Shown here piece after piece: positions 17,692 through 26,557 of a DNA stretch of 64,000 nt. Source of the DNA: Actinomycetes bacterium (GTDB lineage Bacteria; Actinomycetota; Actinomycetes; Mycobacteriales; Mycobacteriaceae); assembly GCA_023461275.1 (NCBI GenBank), contig JAEYMI010000035.1, positions 1 to 64,000 on the forward strand, read 5' to 3'. The notes under the pieces were generated by a model that saw only the letters and a program-made list of their open reading frames with translations, was not told the DNA's origin and ran no database searches. Both the position numbers and the translations under genes were made by a program. Position 1 is the first letter of the stretch, and every line of letters begins with the position of its first letter.

Positions 17692-19479
17692 TCAGGAAGC
17701 GTCGACGGTCTCCGTACGGATCACCGGCGTTATCGGCAGTCGCAACGCGCCGGGTGCTGATTCTGGGACCACCGGCCGTCGGGGCGACGTCGGCTCGATG
17801 CGCACGTAGCCAACGCCCTGCTCGGGCCGCAGGTCGTTCTCACCCTTGTTGGGCCACAACGCGATCGCGCGTTCGGCCTGGGCGCAGATCGACAGCGACG
17901 GGTTCACGCCGAGGTTGGCCGAGATCGATGCGCCGTCGGTGATGTGCAGCGTCGGGTAGTTCCAGACGCGGTGATAGGGGTCGATGACGCCGGTGGCCGG
18001 GTCGTCGGAGATGGCACAGCCACCGAGGTAATGGGCGGTCAGCGGCATGTTGACGATGTCGCCCCAGGTTCCGCCGGCAATACCGCCCGGAAGTTTGTCG
18101 GCGATCCGTCGGGTTGCCTCGTTGCCCTTGGGAATCCACGTCGGATTGGGCTCACCGTGGCCCTGCTTGCTGGTGATGTAGCGCAGCGGTCCGCGTCGTC
18201 GGATGAACGTGGTCAGCGAATTGTTGTTGTTCTGCATCACCAGAGCGATGACCGTGCGTTGACTCCACTTGCGTACGAACAGAAGTCGAAACAGGATGAA
18301 CGGATTGGCGATGACCTGCTTGAGCAACTGCCCGAACCGGTTACCCCGCGACCCGCCGTCGGTGAGAGCGGTTTGCAGGTAGGCGATCGCGTTGGATCCC
18401 TTGCCGTATCGCACCGGTTCCACATGGGTGTTGTGTTCGGGATGGAACGACGACGTGATCGCCACACCCTGCGAATAGTCGTGTGCGGGATCGTATTTCG
18501 CTGCCATCGCACCCAGGATCGATTCGGAGTTGGTGCGGGTCAGCCGGCCCATTGCGTCGGAGATCTTGGGCAGTGAACCAGTTTTGGCGTGATGCATGAG
18601 TCGCTGGGTGTTGAAGGTGCCCGCGGCGACGATCACCTGCTGCGCGGTGAACGTCGTACGACGCCTGCCCAGCGGCCCCCACGACGCAGACCCGTGGGTC
18701 CGCACCTCCCACGTCCCGTCGGGTCGCTGCTCGAGGTGGTCGACGGTGGTGCGGTCGATGATCTGCGCGCCGTTGCGCTCGGCGAGCCCGAGGTAGTTCT
18801 TTAGCAGCGTGTTCTTGGCGCCGACGCGGCAACCGGTCATGCAGGCGCCGCATTCGGTGCACGCGGTGCGGTCAGGTCCGGCACCACCGAAGTAGGGATC
18901 CGGCACGGTCTCCCCCGGCGCGCCGGCGAGTCCGGTCTTGGCACCGAAAAACACCCCGACCGGGGTGGCGGTGAAGGTGTCGCCGACGCCCATCTCGTCG
19001 GCGACCTCTTTGATGACCCGGTCGGATTCGGTGAAGGTCGGGTTGGCGACCACGCCGAGCATGCGTCGGGCCTGGTCGTAATATGGCGACAGCTCGTCTT
19101 CCCAGTCGGTGATGTGATTCCACTGCGGGTCGGTGAAGAACGGGGTCGACGGTTTGTAGAGCGTATTGGCGTAGTTGAGCGAGCCACCGCCGACGCCCGC
19201 GCCGGCCAGGATCATCACGTCTTTGAGCGCGTGGATGCGCTGGACGCCGAACAGACCGAACTTGGGCGCCCACAGCCACTTGTTGAGCCGCCAACTGGTC
19301 TTGGCGAACTCGTCGTCGGAGAACCGACGTCCGGCCTCGATGACGCCGACCCGGTAACCCTTCTCGACCAGCCGCAACGCACTGACGCTACCGCCGAATC
19401 CGGACCCGATGATGAGGACGTCGAAATCGGTGTCGGGCGTCGGGCGCGCGGAACCGTCAGATGTATGGAGGGCTGCCAT
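17692..19479 (-). CDS. choD: GMC-family cholesterol oxidase (ChoD-like)
   Basis: A 595-residue FAD-dependent oxidoreductase matching M. tuberculosis Rv3409c in type and position. The FAD motif is LIIGSGFGGSVSAL with the partner acidic residue in GVIEAGRRF; GAGVGGGSLNYANTLY is the second GMC signature; the cysteine-rich segment CTECGACMTGCRVGAKNT resembles a ferredoxin-like loop common in this subgroup; the C-terminal NPSLSICAQAERA contains the conserved active-site region. The named substrate is inherited from the family, and other 3-beta-hydroxysteroids or alcohols are possible. Starts at 19479 and 19488 are both plausible; 19479 (MAALHTSDG) is used. Confidence 0.88.
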   Translation of the reverse strand: MAALHTSDGSARPTPDTDFDVLIIGSGFGGSVSALRLVEKGYRVGVIEAGRRFSDDEFAKTSWRLNKWLWAPKFGLFGVQRIHALKDVMILAGAGVGGGSLNYANTLYKPSTPFFTDPQWNHITDWEDELSPYYDQARRMLGVVANPTFTESDRVIKEVADEMGVGDTFTATPVGVFFGAKTGLAGAPGETVPDPYFGGAGPDRTACTECGACMTGCRVGAKNTLLKNYLGLAERNGAQIIDRTTVDHLEQRPDGTWEVRTHGSASWGPLGRRRTTFTAQQVIVAAGTFNTQRLMHHAKTGSLPKISDAMGRLTRTNSESILGAMAAKYDPAHDYSQGVAITSSFHPEHNTHVEPVRYGKGSNAIAYLQTALTDGGSRGNRFGQLLKQVIANPFILFRLLFVRKWSQRTVIALVMQNNNNSLTTFIRRRGPLRYITSKQGHGEPNPTWIPKGNEATRRIADKLPGGIAGGTWGDIVNMPLTAHYLGGCAISDDPATGVIDPYHRVWNYPTLHITDGASISANLGVNPSLSICAQAERAIALWPNKGENDLRPEQGVGYVRIEPTSPRRPVVPESAPGALRLPITPVIRTETVDAS

Positions 19480-19523
19480 GCGGACCATACTAACGCCTGT
19501 TGTCACATGACGTGACCGGGGTC

Positions 19524-19646
19524 TCACCTACCCGAACGTACGGCGTCTCGGTTCGTCACCCGCCGCGTCGACCACTCGGTGAACGCGACCAGCCCGACGA
19601 TGACGCAGGGGCCGACCACGTTGGCAATCCGGCCAAACAGAAACAC
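19524..19646 (-). other. Short membrane-like open frame, possible gene remnant
   Basis: A 40-codon frame beginning with GTG (FLFGRIANVVGPCVIVGLV...) encodes one hydrophobic segment followed by a basic tail and stops at 19524-19526. An in-frame TAG lies four codons upstream, so it is either a tiny membrane protein or the broken end of a larger one. No clear ribosome site. Two small hairpins (GAAAC-N5-GTTTC at 19640-19654 and AACACT/AGTGTT around 19660-19682) sit at its upstream edge. Confidence 0.25.
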
Positions 19647-19710
19647 CGAGTTTCGCTAGAACACTACGCGCGCGCAGTGTTTCTGACGAGAACCGGCGTT
19701 TTTGTGCGGT

Positions 19711-19770
19711 GGCCTCGATACGCGGCGGGCTCGCTGCGCTCGCACGCCGCTAGTCGACCAGCGAAGGCGA
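19711..19770. repeat. Palindromic REP-like repeat
   Basis: This stretch (beginning GGCCTCGATACGCGGC and continuing through GCTCGCTGCGCTCGC to CGCCGCTAGTCGACCAGCG) is a GC-rich imperfect palindrome: GCGGCG pairs with CGCCGC around a central CTCGCTGCGCTCG. From memory, sequences of the form CCTCGATACGC...CTAGTCGACCA are widespread dispersed repeats in Gordonia, Rhodococcus and relatives. It lies in the 300-bp gap between choD and guaB3. Confidence 0.6.
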
Positions 19771-19786
19771 GAACCGTGAGAACGTC

Positions 19787-20944
19787 CTACCGGTGCACGC
19801 TCAAGCCGACCTTCTGGAACTCCTTGAGGTCGGAGTAGCCGGCTTTGGCCATCGAACGACGCAGCGCGCCAACGATATTGAGCTCGCCGTAGGGGTCGTC
19901 GGACGGACCGTTGAGGATGCGCTCCAGCGTTGGTGGCTCATCGTCGGTGGCCACCTGCAGCAGTGCGCCGCGCGGGGTATCGGGGTGGGCGGCCGCCGAC
20001 GGCCAGTACCACCCACGGCCCGGTGACGACGCCGATGCCGCCAGCGGGGTGCCCAGCGTCGCAGCGTCGGCACCGCAGGCGATGGCCTTGGCCAGATCGC
20101 CGGAGGTGTGGATGTCGCCGTCGGCGATGACGTGCACATAACGCCCGCCGGTCTCATCGAGATAGTCACGACGCGCGGCTGCGGCGTCGGCGATCGCGGT
20201 GGCCATCGGCACCCCGATGCCGAGCACCTCACCGGTGGTGGTGGCCCCGGCCGCCGACCCGTATCCGACGATGACACCGGCGGCGCCGGTCCGCATCAGG
20301 TGCAGTGCCGTGCGGTGGTCGTGTACGCCGCCGGCGATCACCGGGATGTCGAGCTCGGCGATAAAAGTCTTGAGGTTCAACGGTTCTCGCGGTGTGCCGT
20401 CGGGTGAATCGGCGATCACATGCTCGGCCGAGATGATCGTGCCGTGCACCACGAGCAACTCCACACCGGCGCTGAGCAGCACCGGCGTCAACTCCGGTGC
20501 ATGCTGCGGGCTGACTCGCACCGCGGTGGTCACGCCGGCATCGCGGATCTGCTTGACCGCGGCGGCCAGCAGATCAGTGTCCAGCGGTGCCGAATGCAGA
20601 TGCTGCAGATGCCGGATCGCAGCAGCCGGATCGGGATCGTTCTCGGCGATGTCGATCAGCTCGCCGATCTTGGTCTCGACGTCGCGATGACGGGCCCACA
20701 GCCCCTCACCGTTGAGCACACCGAGGGCGCCGAGCTTGCCGAGTTCGATCGCACTGGCCGGCGATACCAGGGCGTCGGTCGGATGGCTCAGAATCGGCGA
20801 AGCGAACCGGTAGGCATCGATCTGCCATGCGGTCGAAACGTCCTTGGACGAACGCGTCCGCCGCGACGGCACAATGCTGATGTCGTCGAGCTCAAAGGTT
20901 CGTCGGGCTGTCCGGCCCATGCCGAATTCCACCAGATCACGCAC
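19787..20944 (-). CDS. guaB3: GuaB3-family IMP dehydrogenase-related protein
   Basis: A 385-residue TIM-barrel protein of the actinobacterial GuaB3 family, starting MRDLVEFGMGRTARRTFELD and lacking CBS domains. The phosphate-binding segments AGVIVGYGS and CGADAATLGTPLA are visible. It is orthologous in position to Rv3410c, directly downstream of guaB2 (26-bp gap). GuaB3 has been reported in other bacteria to act as a GMP reductase; whether that holds here is inference. Confidence 0.92.
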   Translation of the reverse strand: MRDLVEFGMGRTARRTFELDDISIVPSRRTRSSKDVSTAWQIDAYRFASPILSHPTDALVSPASAIELGKLGALGVLNGEGLWARHRDVETKIGELIDIAENDPDPAAAIRHLQHLHSAPLDTDLLAAAVKQIRDAGVTTAVRVSPQHAPELTPVLLSAGVELLVVHGTIISAEHVIADSPDGTPREPLNLKTFIAELDIPVIAGGVHDHRTALHLMRTGAAGVIVGYGSAAGATTTGEVLGIGVPMATAIADAAAARRDYLDETGGRYVHVIADGDIHTSGDLAKAIACGADAATLGTPLAASASSPGRGWYWPSAAAHPDTPRGALLQVATDDEPPTLERILNGPSDDPYGELNIVGALRRSMAKAGYSDLKEFQKVGLSVHR

Positions 20945-20970
20945 CGTTGCGCCTTTCTCGAAAGTGAGGG

Positions 20971-22482
20971 TCAGCGAGAATAGTAGTTGGGCGCCTCAGC
21001 GGTGAGCGTGATGTCATGCGGGTGGGACTCCTTGAGCCCGGCCGCGGTGATCTGCACGAACCGGGCGTTCTGCAGCTCAGGGATGGTCGTGGCACCGGTG
21101 TAACCCATCGATGCGCGCAGGCCACCGACGAGCTGGTGGATCACCTGATTGAGCGGTCCACGGAACGGGACCCGACCTTCGATGCCCTCCGGGACCAGCT
21201 TCTCCTCTTTGAGGACGTCGTCCTGGAAATAGCGATCCTTGGAGTAGGACTTCGCCTGGCCGCGACCCTGCATGGCACCCAGCGAGCCCATGCCGCGGTA
21301 GCTCTTGAACTGCTTGCCGTTCACCAGGATCAGCTCACCCGGCGCCTCGGCGGTGCCGGCGAGCAACGACCCGAGCATGGCCGTCGACGCACCGGCCGCC
21401 AGCGCCTTGGCGATATCACCGGAGTACTGCATGCCACCGTCGGCGATGACCGGAACATCGGCCTTCTTGCAGACGGCAACCGCTTCCAGGATTGCGGTGA
21501 TCTGCGGTGCACCCACACCGGCGACGACGCGCGTGGTGCAGATGGAACCGGGGCCGACGCCCACCTTGACCGCGTCCACACCGGCCTCGATGAGCGCCTG
21601 CGCGGCCTCACGGGTCGCGACGTTGCCGCCGACGATCTGCACGCGATCGCCGACCTCGGCCTTGACCTTGGCAACCATGTCCAACACGAGCCGATTGTGA
21701 GCATGCGCGGTGTCGACGATGATCACGTCCACACCGGCGTCGGCCAGCGCCATCGCCCGATCCCACTGCGGGTCACCGGTGCCCACCGCGGCACCGACCA
21801 GCAGCCGGCCGTCGGAGTCCTTGGTGGCGTACGGGTGCTGCTCGGTCTTGACGAAGTCCTTGACGGTGATCAAGCCGGTCAGCTTGCCGTTGCCGTCGAC
21901 GATCGGCAGCTTCTCGACCTTGTTACGGCGCAACAGGCCCAGCGCGGCCTCCGCGGACACACCCTCCTGCGCGGTGATCAGCGGCGCCTTGGTCATCACC
22001 TCAGACACCGGGCGGTCCTGATCGACCTCGAACCGCATGTCGCGGTTGGTGATGATGCCGACCAGCTCGCCACGGTCGTCGACGACGGGCAGACCGGAGA
22101 TCCGGTAGCGCGCGCACATCGCGTCGACCTCGGCGAGGGTGTTGGTCGGCGAGCAGGTGACCGGGTCGGTGACCATCCCGGCCTCGGACCGTTTGACCGT
22201 CTCCACCTGCCCGGCCTGGTCTTCGATCGAGAGGTTGCGATGCAGGACGCCCATGCCACCGGCCCGGGCCATGGCGATGGCCATCCGGGATTCGGTCACG
22301 GTGTCCATCGCCGAACTGATCAGCGGGACACGCAGGCTGATCTCGCGAGTGACCCGCGACGACGTGTCGGCGTCGCTGGGGATCACGTCGGAGGCAGCAG
22401 GTAGCAACAGGACGTCGTCGAAGGTGAGGCCGAGCATTGCGACCTTGTCGGGATCGTCTCCACCGGTGCGAACGTGCGTCAT
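20971..22482 (-). CDS. guaB2: IMP dehydrogenase
   Basis: A 503-residue enzyme converting IMP to XMP, the committed step of GMP synthesis. LTFDDVLLLP is the N-terminal barrel motif, two CBS domains occupy roughly residues 105-225, the catalytic Cys is in GPGSICTTR, and the flap region carries SLGAMQGRGQ. Orthologous in position to Rv3411c. Operon with guaB3. The start is ATG, opposite a DUF5319 gene. Confidence 0.96.
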   Translation of the reverse strand: MTHVRTGGDDPDKVAMLGLTFDDVLLLPAASDVIPSDADTSSRVTREISLRVPLISSAMDTVTESRMAIAMARAGGMGVLHRNLSIEDQAGQVETVKRSEAGMVTDPVTCSPTNTLAEVDAMCARYRISGLPVVDDRGELVGIITNRDMRFEVDQDRPVSEVMTKAPLITAQEGVSAEAALGLLRRNKVEKLPIVDGNGKLTGLITVKDFVKTEQHPYATKDSDGRLLVGAAVGTGDPQWDRAMALADAGVDVIIVDTAHAHNRLVLDMVAKVKAEVGDRVQIVGGNVATREAAQALIEAGVDAVKVGVGPGSICTTRVVAGVGAPQITAILEAVAVCKKADVPVIADGGMQYSGDIAKALAAGASTAMLGSLLAGTAEAPGELILVNGKQFKSYRGMGSLGAMQGRGQAKSYSKDRYFQDDVLKEEKLVPEGIEGRVPFRGPLNQVIHQLVGGLRASMGYTGATTIPELQNARFVQITAAGLKESHPHDITLTAEAPNYYSR

Positions 22483-22616
22483 CGGTCCATGGTATCGGCT
22501 GGTGGACAGTGGTGGCGCTCACCCTGGGCCGTATCGCTGTGGAGCACCGACCAACACGATGCACAGGCCGCTTGCGGCAGCGGCGCAACAGCGTCGTCAT
22601 CAGCTACCGTGGTGGT

Positions 22617-23006
22617 GTGCGCGACCACCTCCCACCCGGACTCCCACCAGATCCGTTTGCCGACGATCCCAGCGATCCGGCATCGGCTCTGGACTCAGTG
22701 GAACCCGGAATCCCCCTCGACGAGAACGAGCGTCTCGCCGTCGAAGAGGACCTGGCGGATCTCGCGGTCTATGAAAGCCTGCTGTCCCATCGAGGTATCC
22801 GCGGCCTCGTGGTGGTCTGCGACGACTGCCACGAAGACCACTATCACGACTGGGACATGTTGCGCGCCAACCTGTTACAGCTTCTGATCGACGGCACGGT
22901 GCGTCCGCACGAGCCCGCCGTCGACCCGCGCCCCGATTCCTACGTGACCTGGGATTACTGCCGCGGCTACGCCGACGCCCTCAATCACGCCGAAGGCGAG
23001 CGCTGA
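22617..23006 (+). CDS. DUF5319 protein (Rv3412-like)
   Basis: A 129-residue acidic protein. DHLPPGLPPDPFADDPSDP opens it, and the core has VVVCDDCHEDHYHDWDMLRANL, with a Cys-x2-Cys and nearby His residues that could hold a metal, then YVTWDYCRGYADAL. The family is conserved beside guaB2 and sigD in mycobacteria; its function is unknown. Translation is taken from the GTG at 22617. Confidence 0.8.
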   Translation: MRDHLPPGLPPDPFADDPSDPASALDSVEPGIPLDENERLAVEEDLADLAVYESLLSHRGIRGLVVVCDDCHEDHYHDWDMLRANLLQLLIDGTVRPHEPAVDPRPDSYVTWDYCRGYADALNHAEGER

Positions 23007-23020
23007 GCTAGACCCTCCCC

Positions 23021-23039
23021 CTCACCGGAAACCGGCGAG
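23021..23039. terminator. Hairpin between converging genes
   Basis: CTCACCGG-AAA-CCGGCGAG forms a compact stem with one mismatch, 14 bp after the DUF5319 stop and 11 bp from the rsdA stop. It could end transcription from both sides; no T-run is present. Confidence 0.45.
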
Positions 23040-23050
23040 AGCGTCCGGCC

Positions 23051-24034
23051 TCAGTTGGGCCAGACCGGTGTGGTGGTCGTCCAACTCGATTGCGGAGCCA
23101 CCGGATATGCCGGTTCGTTCTGGTTCGCCGAGGTCGGCGTCGGAGTGGTGGTGACCGGAGGCTGTTCGCCGACCTCTGATGGCGGCGACACCGGCACACT
23201 CGTCTCCGGAATCGATGGCTTCGTCTGGCTTTCGCGGTCCCGTTCCCGGAGGCGATCGCGATCCCGGGACGGATCGGTCTGCTGGCCGGTTTCGGGCTCG
23301 TCGGTGGTGGTCACGGTGCTCGGCGACGTCTTGGACGTGGTTGCCGGCTTCTTCGTGGTCGACGAGGTGACGTCGGCTCGTAGCCGGGTGATCCAGTCGT
23401 TCATCCGATTACGGGTGTCGTCATTGCGCACCGGCCCGAGGTCTTTCTCGGCCTGTGCGACAAGGGTCTGCGCCTGCGACGTGTTGCCCGCGGCGATTGC
23501 GGCTTCGGCCTTTTCCAGATTGGACTGTACGTTGACCGAGGCCTGCGTCTCGCTGGCCGCGGACGCGAACACCACGGACTTCACACCCCACAACGGATCT
23601 CCGGGCTGCGAGCCCTCCGAGAGCACGGTGAGTCCGGCGATCGCGACCACCACGACGGCGGCCACACCGGAGGCCACCCGCAGATGCCGGGTGATGCCCC
23701 GCGGACGCGACGCCTTGTCGGCAGCGGCGATGGCGTTCTGCACCTCATCGACCGATGGCAGCGGCGGCGCCGGCGTGGCCAGCACCTCTCGACGCCACCC
23801 CGACATCAGCTCGGCGAGCTCGTACTCGGTGTCGTCGCGGGTGGGGACGGCCTGACCGGCCGACAGTGCGTCGAGGAACTGGTCGTCGATGTGCACGTCG
23901 GACATGTCGAAGGGCAGGCTGGAACCCGAGATCGAGGCGGTCTGCTCGGACATGCGTTCGGTCGGCTGTTCGGGATCCGACGGGCGATCGCCGTGCGGCG
24001 ACCGGCGGCGTCGCCAGTCACGCTCGTCGCTCAT
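23051..24034 (-). CDS. rsdA: Anti-sigma-D factor RsdA
   Basis: A 327-residue single-pass membrane protein, homologous in position and layout to Rv3413c. The cytoplasmic N-terminal part (DDTEYELAELMSGWRREV) is the sigma-binding region, the helix at about residues 118-136 (VASGVAAVVVVAIAGLTVL) spans the membrane, and the external part is a helical segment followed by a long Thr/Pro/Ser-rich tail with a charged DRDRLRERDRE stretch. It overlaps sigD by 17 bp, so the pair is translated together. Release of SigD probably needs regulated proteolysis, as known for mycobacterial RsdA. Confidence 0.88.
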   Translation of the reverse strand: MSDERDWRRRRSPHGDRPSDPEQPTERMSEQTASISGSSLPFDMSDVHIDDQFLDALSAGQAVPTRDDTEYELAELMSGWRREVLATPAPPLPSVDEVQNAIAAADKASRPRGITRHLRVASGVAAVVVVAIAGLTVLSEGSQPGDPLWGVKSVVFASAASETQASVNVQSNLEKAEAAIAAGNTSQAQTLVAQAEKDLGPVRNDDTRNRMNDWITRLRADVTSSTTKKPATTSKTSPSTVTTTDEPETGQQTDPSRDRDRLRERDRESQTKPSIPETSVPVSPPSEVGEQPPVTTTPTPTSANQNEPAYPVAPQSSWTTTTPVWPN

Positions 24035-24611
24035 CGAAATCTCCTGTCGTGTGCTTGCCCAATTCGTCTTTCAGTTTTGCCAGTGCCCGATGCTGGGCGA
24101 CCCGCACCGCTCCCGGTGTGCTGCCGACCGCATCGGCGGTTTCTTCGGCGCTGAGGCCCACCACCAGTCGCAGCACGAGCACCTCGCGCTGCTTCTCGGG
24201 CAGGATGCCCAGCAGTGCTCGCATCTGCCGTCCGGCGTCGGAGTCCAGAGCGGCCTGTTCCGGCCCGCCGAGGAACGACGCGGTCTCCGGCAGTGTCTCC
24301 ACCGGATCGGACTTCACACGTCCGGCCACCCTCATCGCATCGGCGACCTTGTGTGACGCGATGCCGTAGACAAAGGCCATGAAAGGTTTGCCCTGATCTC
24401 GGTATCGCGGCAACGCTGTCATCACCGCCATCAACGCCTCCTGCGCCACATCGTCGGCGGAGAACAGATGTCGTTCCCCGACTCCAATACGCCCTCGGCA
24501 GTACCGCAGGACCGGGTCCTGCACACTTTCGAGAACTGACGTGAGAGCGGCGCGATCGCCCTGCCCAGCGGCACGGACGGCGTCGTCCAACTCAACACCC
24601 GTCAGTTTCAT
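24018..24611 (-). CDS. sigD: ECF sigma factor SigD
   Basis: A 197-residue ECF sigma factor. Region 2 includes SADDVAQEALMAVMTALPRY and PFMAFVYGIASHKVADAMR; region 4 has LPEKQREVLVLRLVVGLSAEETAD and TPGAVRVAQHRALAKLK as its helix-turn-helix. Same position and partner as Rv3414c. Upstream, 24612-24864 has no gene; TGTGAGC-N15-GCTCACA at 24661-24689 is an inverted repeat that may be a control element. Confidence 0.93.
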   Translation of the reverse strand: MKLTGVELDDAVRAAGQGDRAALTSVLESVQDPVLRYCRGRIGVGERHLFSADDVAQEALMAVMTALPRYRDQGKPFMAFVYGIASHKVADAMRVAGRVKSDPVETLPETASFLGGPEQAALDSDAGRQMRALLGILPEKQREVLVLRLVVGLSAEETADAVGSTPGAVRVAQHRALAKLKDELGKHTTGDFDERRA

Positions 24612-24660
24612 CGTCAGTTACGACCTCTGTGTTACAAGCATGTCCAATATGTAGCGGCCT

Positions 24661-24689
24661 GTGTGAGCGACGTCATTCGCCGTGCTCAC
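24661..24689. promoter_or_regulatory. Inverted repeat upstream of sigD
   Basis: Seven-base arms TGTGAGC and GCTCACA separated by 15 bases, about 50 bp before the sigD start. A regulator site or a leader hairpin is possible. The remaining gap to 24864 shows only a small CGTACC/GGTACG hairpin (24802-24817) after the Rv3415c-like gene. Confidence 0.3.
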
Positions 24690-24864
24690 AGCCCGTCGGT
24701 CCACCGGATCGGCGGCACGACGAGGGTCGTCCGTCGAGGGTGGGCGACGAGTGATGTGTCGCGCAAACCACAGATCACCTTAGCGAGAGGAAGAAGGCCG
24801 CTCGTACCCGCCGGTACGGCGCGTCGCCACCGGTGATGCGACCAGCCGTCCATCGACATTGGAG

Positions 24865-25671
24865 TCAGTCGAACGGCATACCCCGCGCAATCAGTTCAGC
24901 CCGGCTCGACGCGAGATCGCGAGTGACCTCGGGTCCGGGGGCAACCCCGGATAACAAGGACAGTGCCGCCCATTCCAAGGGCAACAGGCGATGCTCGGCC
25001 GCCCGGACCCGACATCGGGTCGCGAGGTCGGCGGCTATCTCGCGCTCCCCCGATGCCGCCGACGTCGCGGCCGCGATGAGGTCGGTCTTGATGCGATGTC
25101 GGGCCGTGGTCTCCGGCGCTTCATCCACTAGTGCCGTCGCAGCGGCGGAATGGGAGCGAGCATCCTCGGGGCGGCCACTGTAAAGGTGGTATTCGGCGCT
25201 GACCCATTCCCATCGCAGGCGGATTCGAGCGTCGGTGATCCAGTCGGCGGTTGTCAGCCCGTCGGTGGGCAGCCATGGCTCGGCTCCGACCAGCAGCCGG
25301 CGCGTCGCACCGAACTGGCCGCGCCCGAGGTTGTCGGCGGCCAGTCCGACGAGGGCATCGACCGCCGCGGCGCGTGCACATGATCGCTCCGCCGCGATCG
25401 CGCGGGCACGTTGTGCGTCGTCGGTCATCACCGGTGCGAGCACCGCCACCGCCGCTCCGTCGCGGACCAGCGCGGCGGTGTGCTGCCCCGACTGCCGCAA
25501 CAGCGACCCGTGCGTGCTCCGGCACAGCGACGCGGTCGCGACGTCTCCGGTCGACGACGTCTCGCGGCGCACCTCGTCGAGGAGGGTGATCGCACGCGCG
25601 GCATACCCCTCACCGCCGAGTTCGACGGCGCGCATCCAGCGCTCGTGCACACCGCCACCCGGGCCTGTCAT
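24865..25671 (-). CDS. Helical-repeat protein of unknown function (Rv3415c-like)
   Basis: A protein of about 268 residues made of antiparallel helices with TPR-like spacing (AVELGGEGYAARAITLLDEV, RARAIAAERSCARAAAVDAL, WEWVSAEYHLYSGRPEDA). It matches Rv3415c in position between sigD and whiB3. No catalytic motif is seen; a protein-binding role is likely from the fold. Start at 25671 (MTGPGGG) is preferred; an ATG at 25686 adds five residues. Confidence 0.72.
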   Translation of the reverse strand: MTGPGGGVHERWMRAVELGGEGYAARAITLLDEVRRETSSTGDVATASLCRSTHGSLLRQSGQHTAALVRDGAAVAVLAPVMTDDAQRARAIAAERSCARAAAVDALVGLAADNLGRGQFGATRRLLVGAEPWLPTDGLTTADWITDARIRLRWEWVSAEYHLYSGRPEDARSHSAAATALVDEAPETTARHRIKTDLIAAATSAASGEREIAADLATRCRVRAAEHRLLPLEWAALSLLSGVAPGPEVTRDLASSRAELIARGMPFD

Positions 25672-26017
25672 CCGTTCGACCTCCATAAACGTGTCTCAGG
25701 TCACCGAGATCTTCACCAGTTTGCATGAATTTAACGCGACGTCACATGACGAAATCGGGCAATAAAATCACGTGGAGATAATCGATATGTGTCCTGCGTG
25801 TTACGCGACCCAATGTGGATATTTTCGGTCCGCGCGCACGATTTCCCGTCGATGACGACACAAAGTCTGCCATCGGCGCAGTTCAGACGCCGTCTCAGTG
25901 CGCCCTCACAGACCCCGGATCGACACCGTTTCGACATATGCTAGAGCCCCAGCGCCGCACAACATTTCGTTAACACAGGCGGAATTTTCGTCATATTTTC
26001 GGAGTTTTTCGACGGTA

Positions 26018-26046
26018 TTGACGTGGTTTCTTGCAGCCGCTTAGTG
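26018..26046 (+). promoter_or_regulatory. Possible whiB3 promoter
   Basis: TTGACG and TTAGTG are separated by 17 bases, about 115 bp upstream of the whiB3 ATG, which would give a long leader. The -10 match is weak. The whole 25672-26159 gap has no gene; it is notably AT-richer than its surroundings (25725-26030), as expected of a regulatory region. Confidence 0.3.
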
Positions 26047-26159
26047 TTTGGTTCGAGTTGCTGAACCGCGGATCGTCCACCGCGTACCCGCGTTCCGCAT
26101 CTTCCTCGCCGGTCGCAATCGAACAGACCACGACAGTCCTGGACAAGGAGAGCGCACAC

Positions 26160-26456
26160 ATGCCTCAGCCCAATCATCTCCCCGGCCCGAACGCTGACAT
26201 CTGGGATTGGCAGATGAAAGGACTGTGCCGCGGCGTCGATTCGTCGATGTTCTTCCATCCCGACGGCGAACGCGGACGGGCTCGCTCCCAGCGCGAGCGT
26301 CGCGCCAAGGAAATGTGCCACCAGTGCCCGGTGATCGCCCAGTGCCGCGAACACGCACTGGCCGTCGCCGAACCGTACGGCATCTGGGGCGGCCTCTCGG
26401 AGTCCGAGCGCAGCATGCTGATGAAGCGCGGCGTCGGCCGTCGCATTGCCAGCTGA
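26160..26456 (+). CDS. whiB3: WhiB3-type iron-sulfur regulator
   Basis: A 98-residue WhiB-family protein that closely follows M. tuberculosis WhiB3 from its first residues (MPQPNHLPGPNADIWDW). The four cluster cysteines are in GLCRG and CHQCPVIAQC (C...C-x2-C-x5-C), and the turn GIWGGLSESER is followed by a basic tail (MKRGVGRR) that binds DNA. WhiB3 responds to redox and NO and controls lipid metabolism genes in mycobacteria. AAGGAG precedes the ATG by 9 bp. Same position as Rv3416. Confidence 0.95.
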   Translation: MPQPNHLPGPNADIWDWQMKGLCRGVDSSMFFHPDGERGRARSQRERRAKEMCHQCPVIAQCREHALAVAEPYGIWGGLSESERSMLMKRGVGRRIAS

Positions 26457-26477
26457 GCGACCCACACAGACTTACCT

Positions 26478-26522
26478 ACGACGAACTCCCCACCTCCTGA
26501 TCGGAGATGGGGAGTTCGTCGT
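26478..26522. terminator. Strong bidirectional terminator hairpin
   Basis: Fourteen-base arms ACGACGAACTCCCC (26478-26491) and GGGGAGTTCGTCGT (26509-26522) pair perfectly, with CTCC/GGAG extending the stem inside the loop. It sits between the converging whiB3 and groEL genes and is followed by TTT on the plus strand. Confidence 0.85.
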
Positions 26523-26557
26523 TTACAGCGCGAGACGTGATTACAGCACGAGACCTG

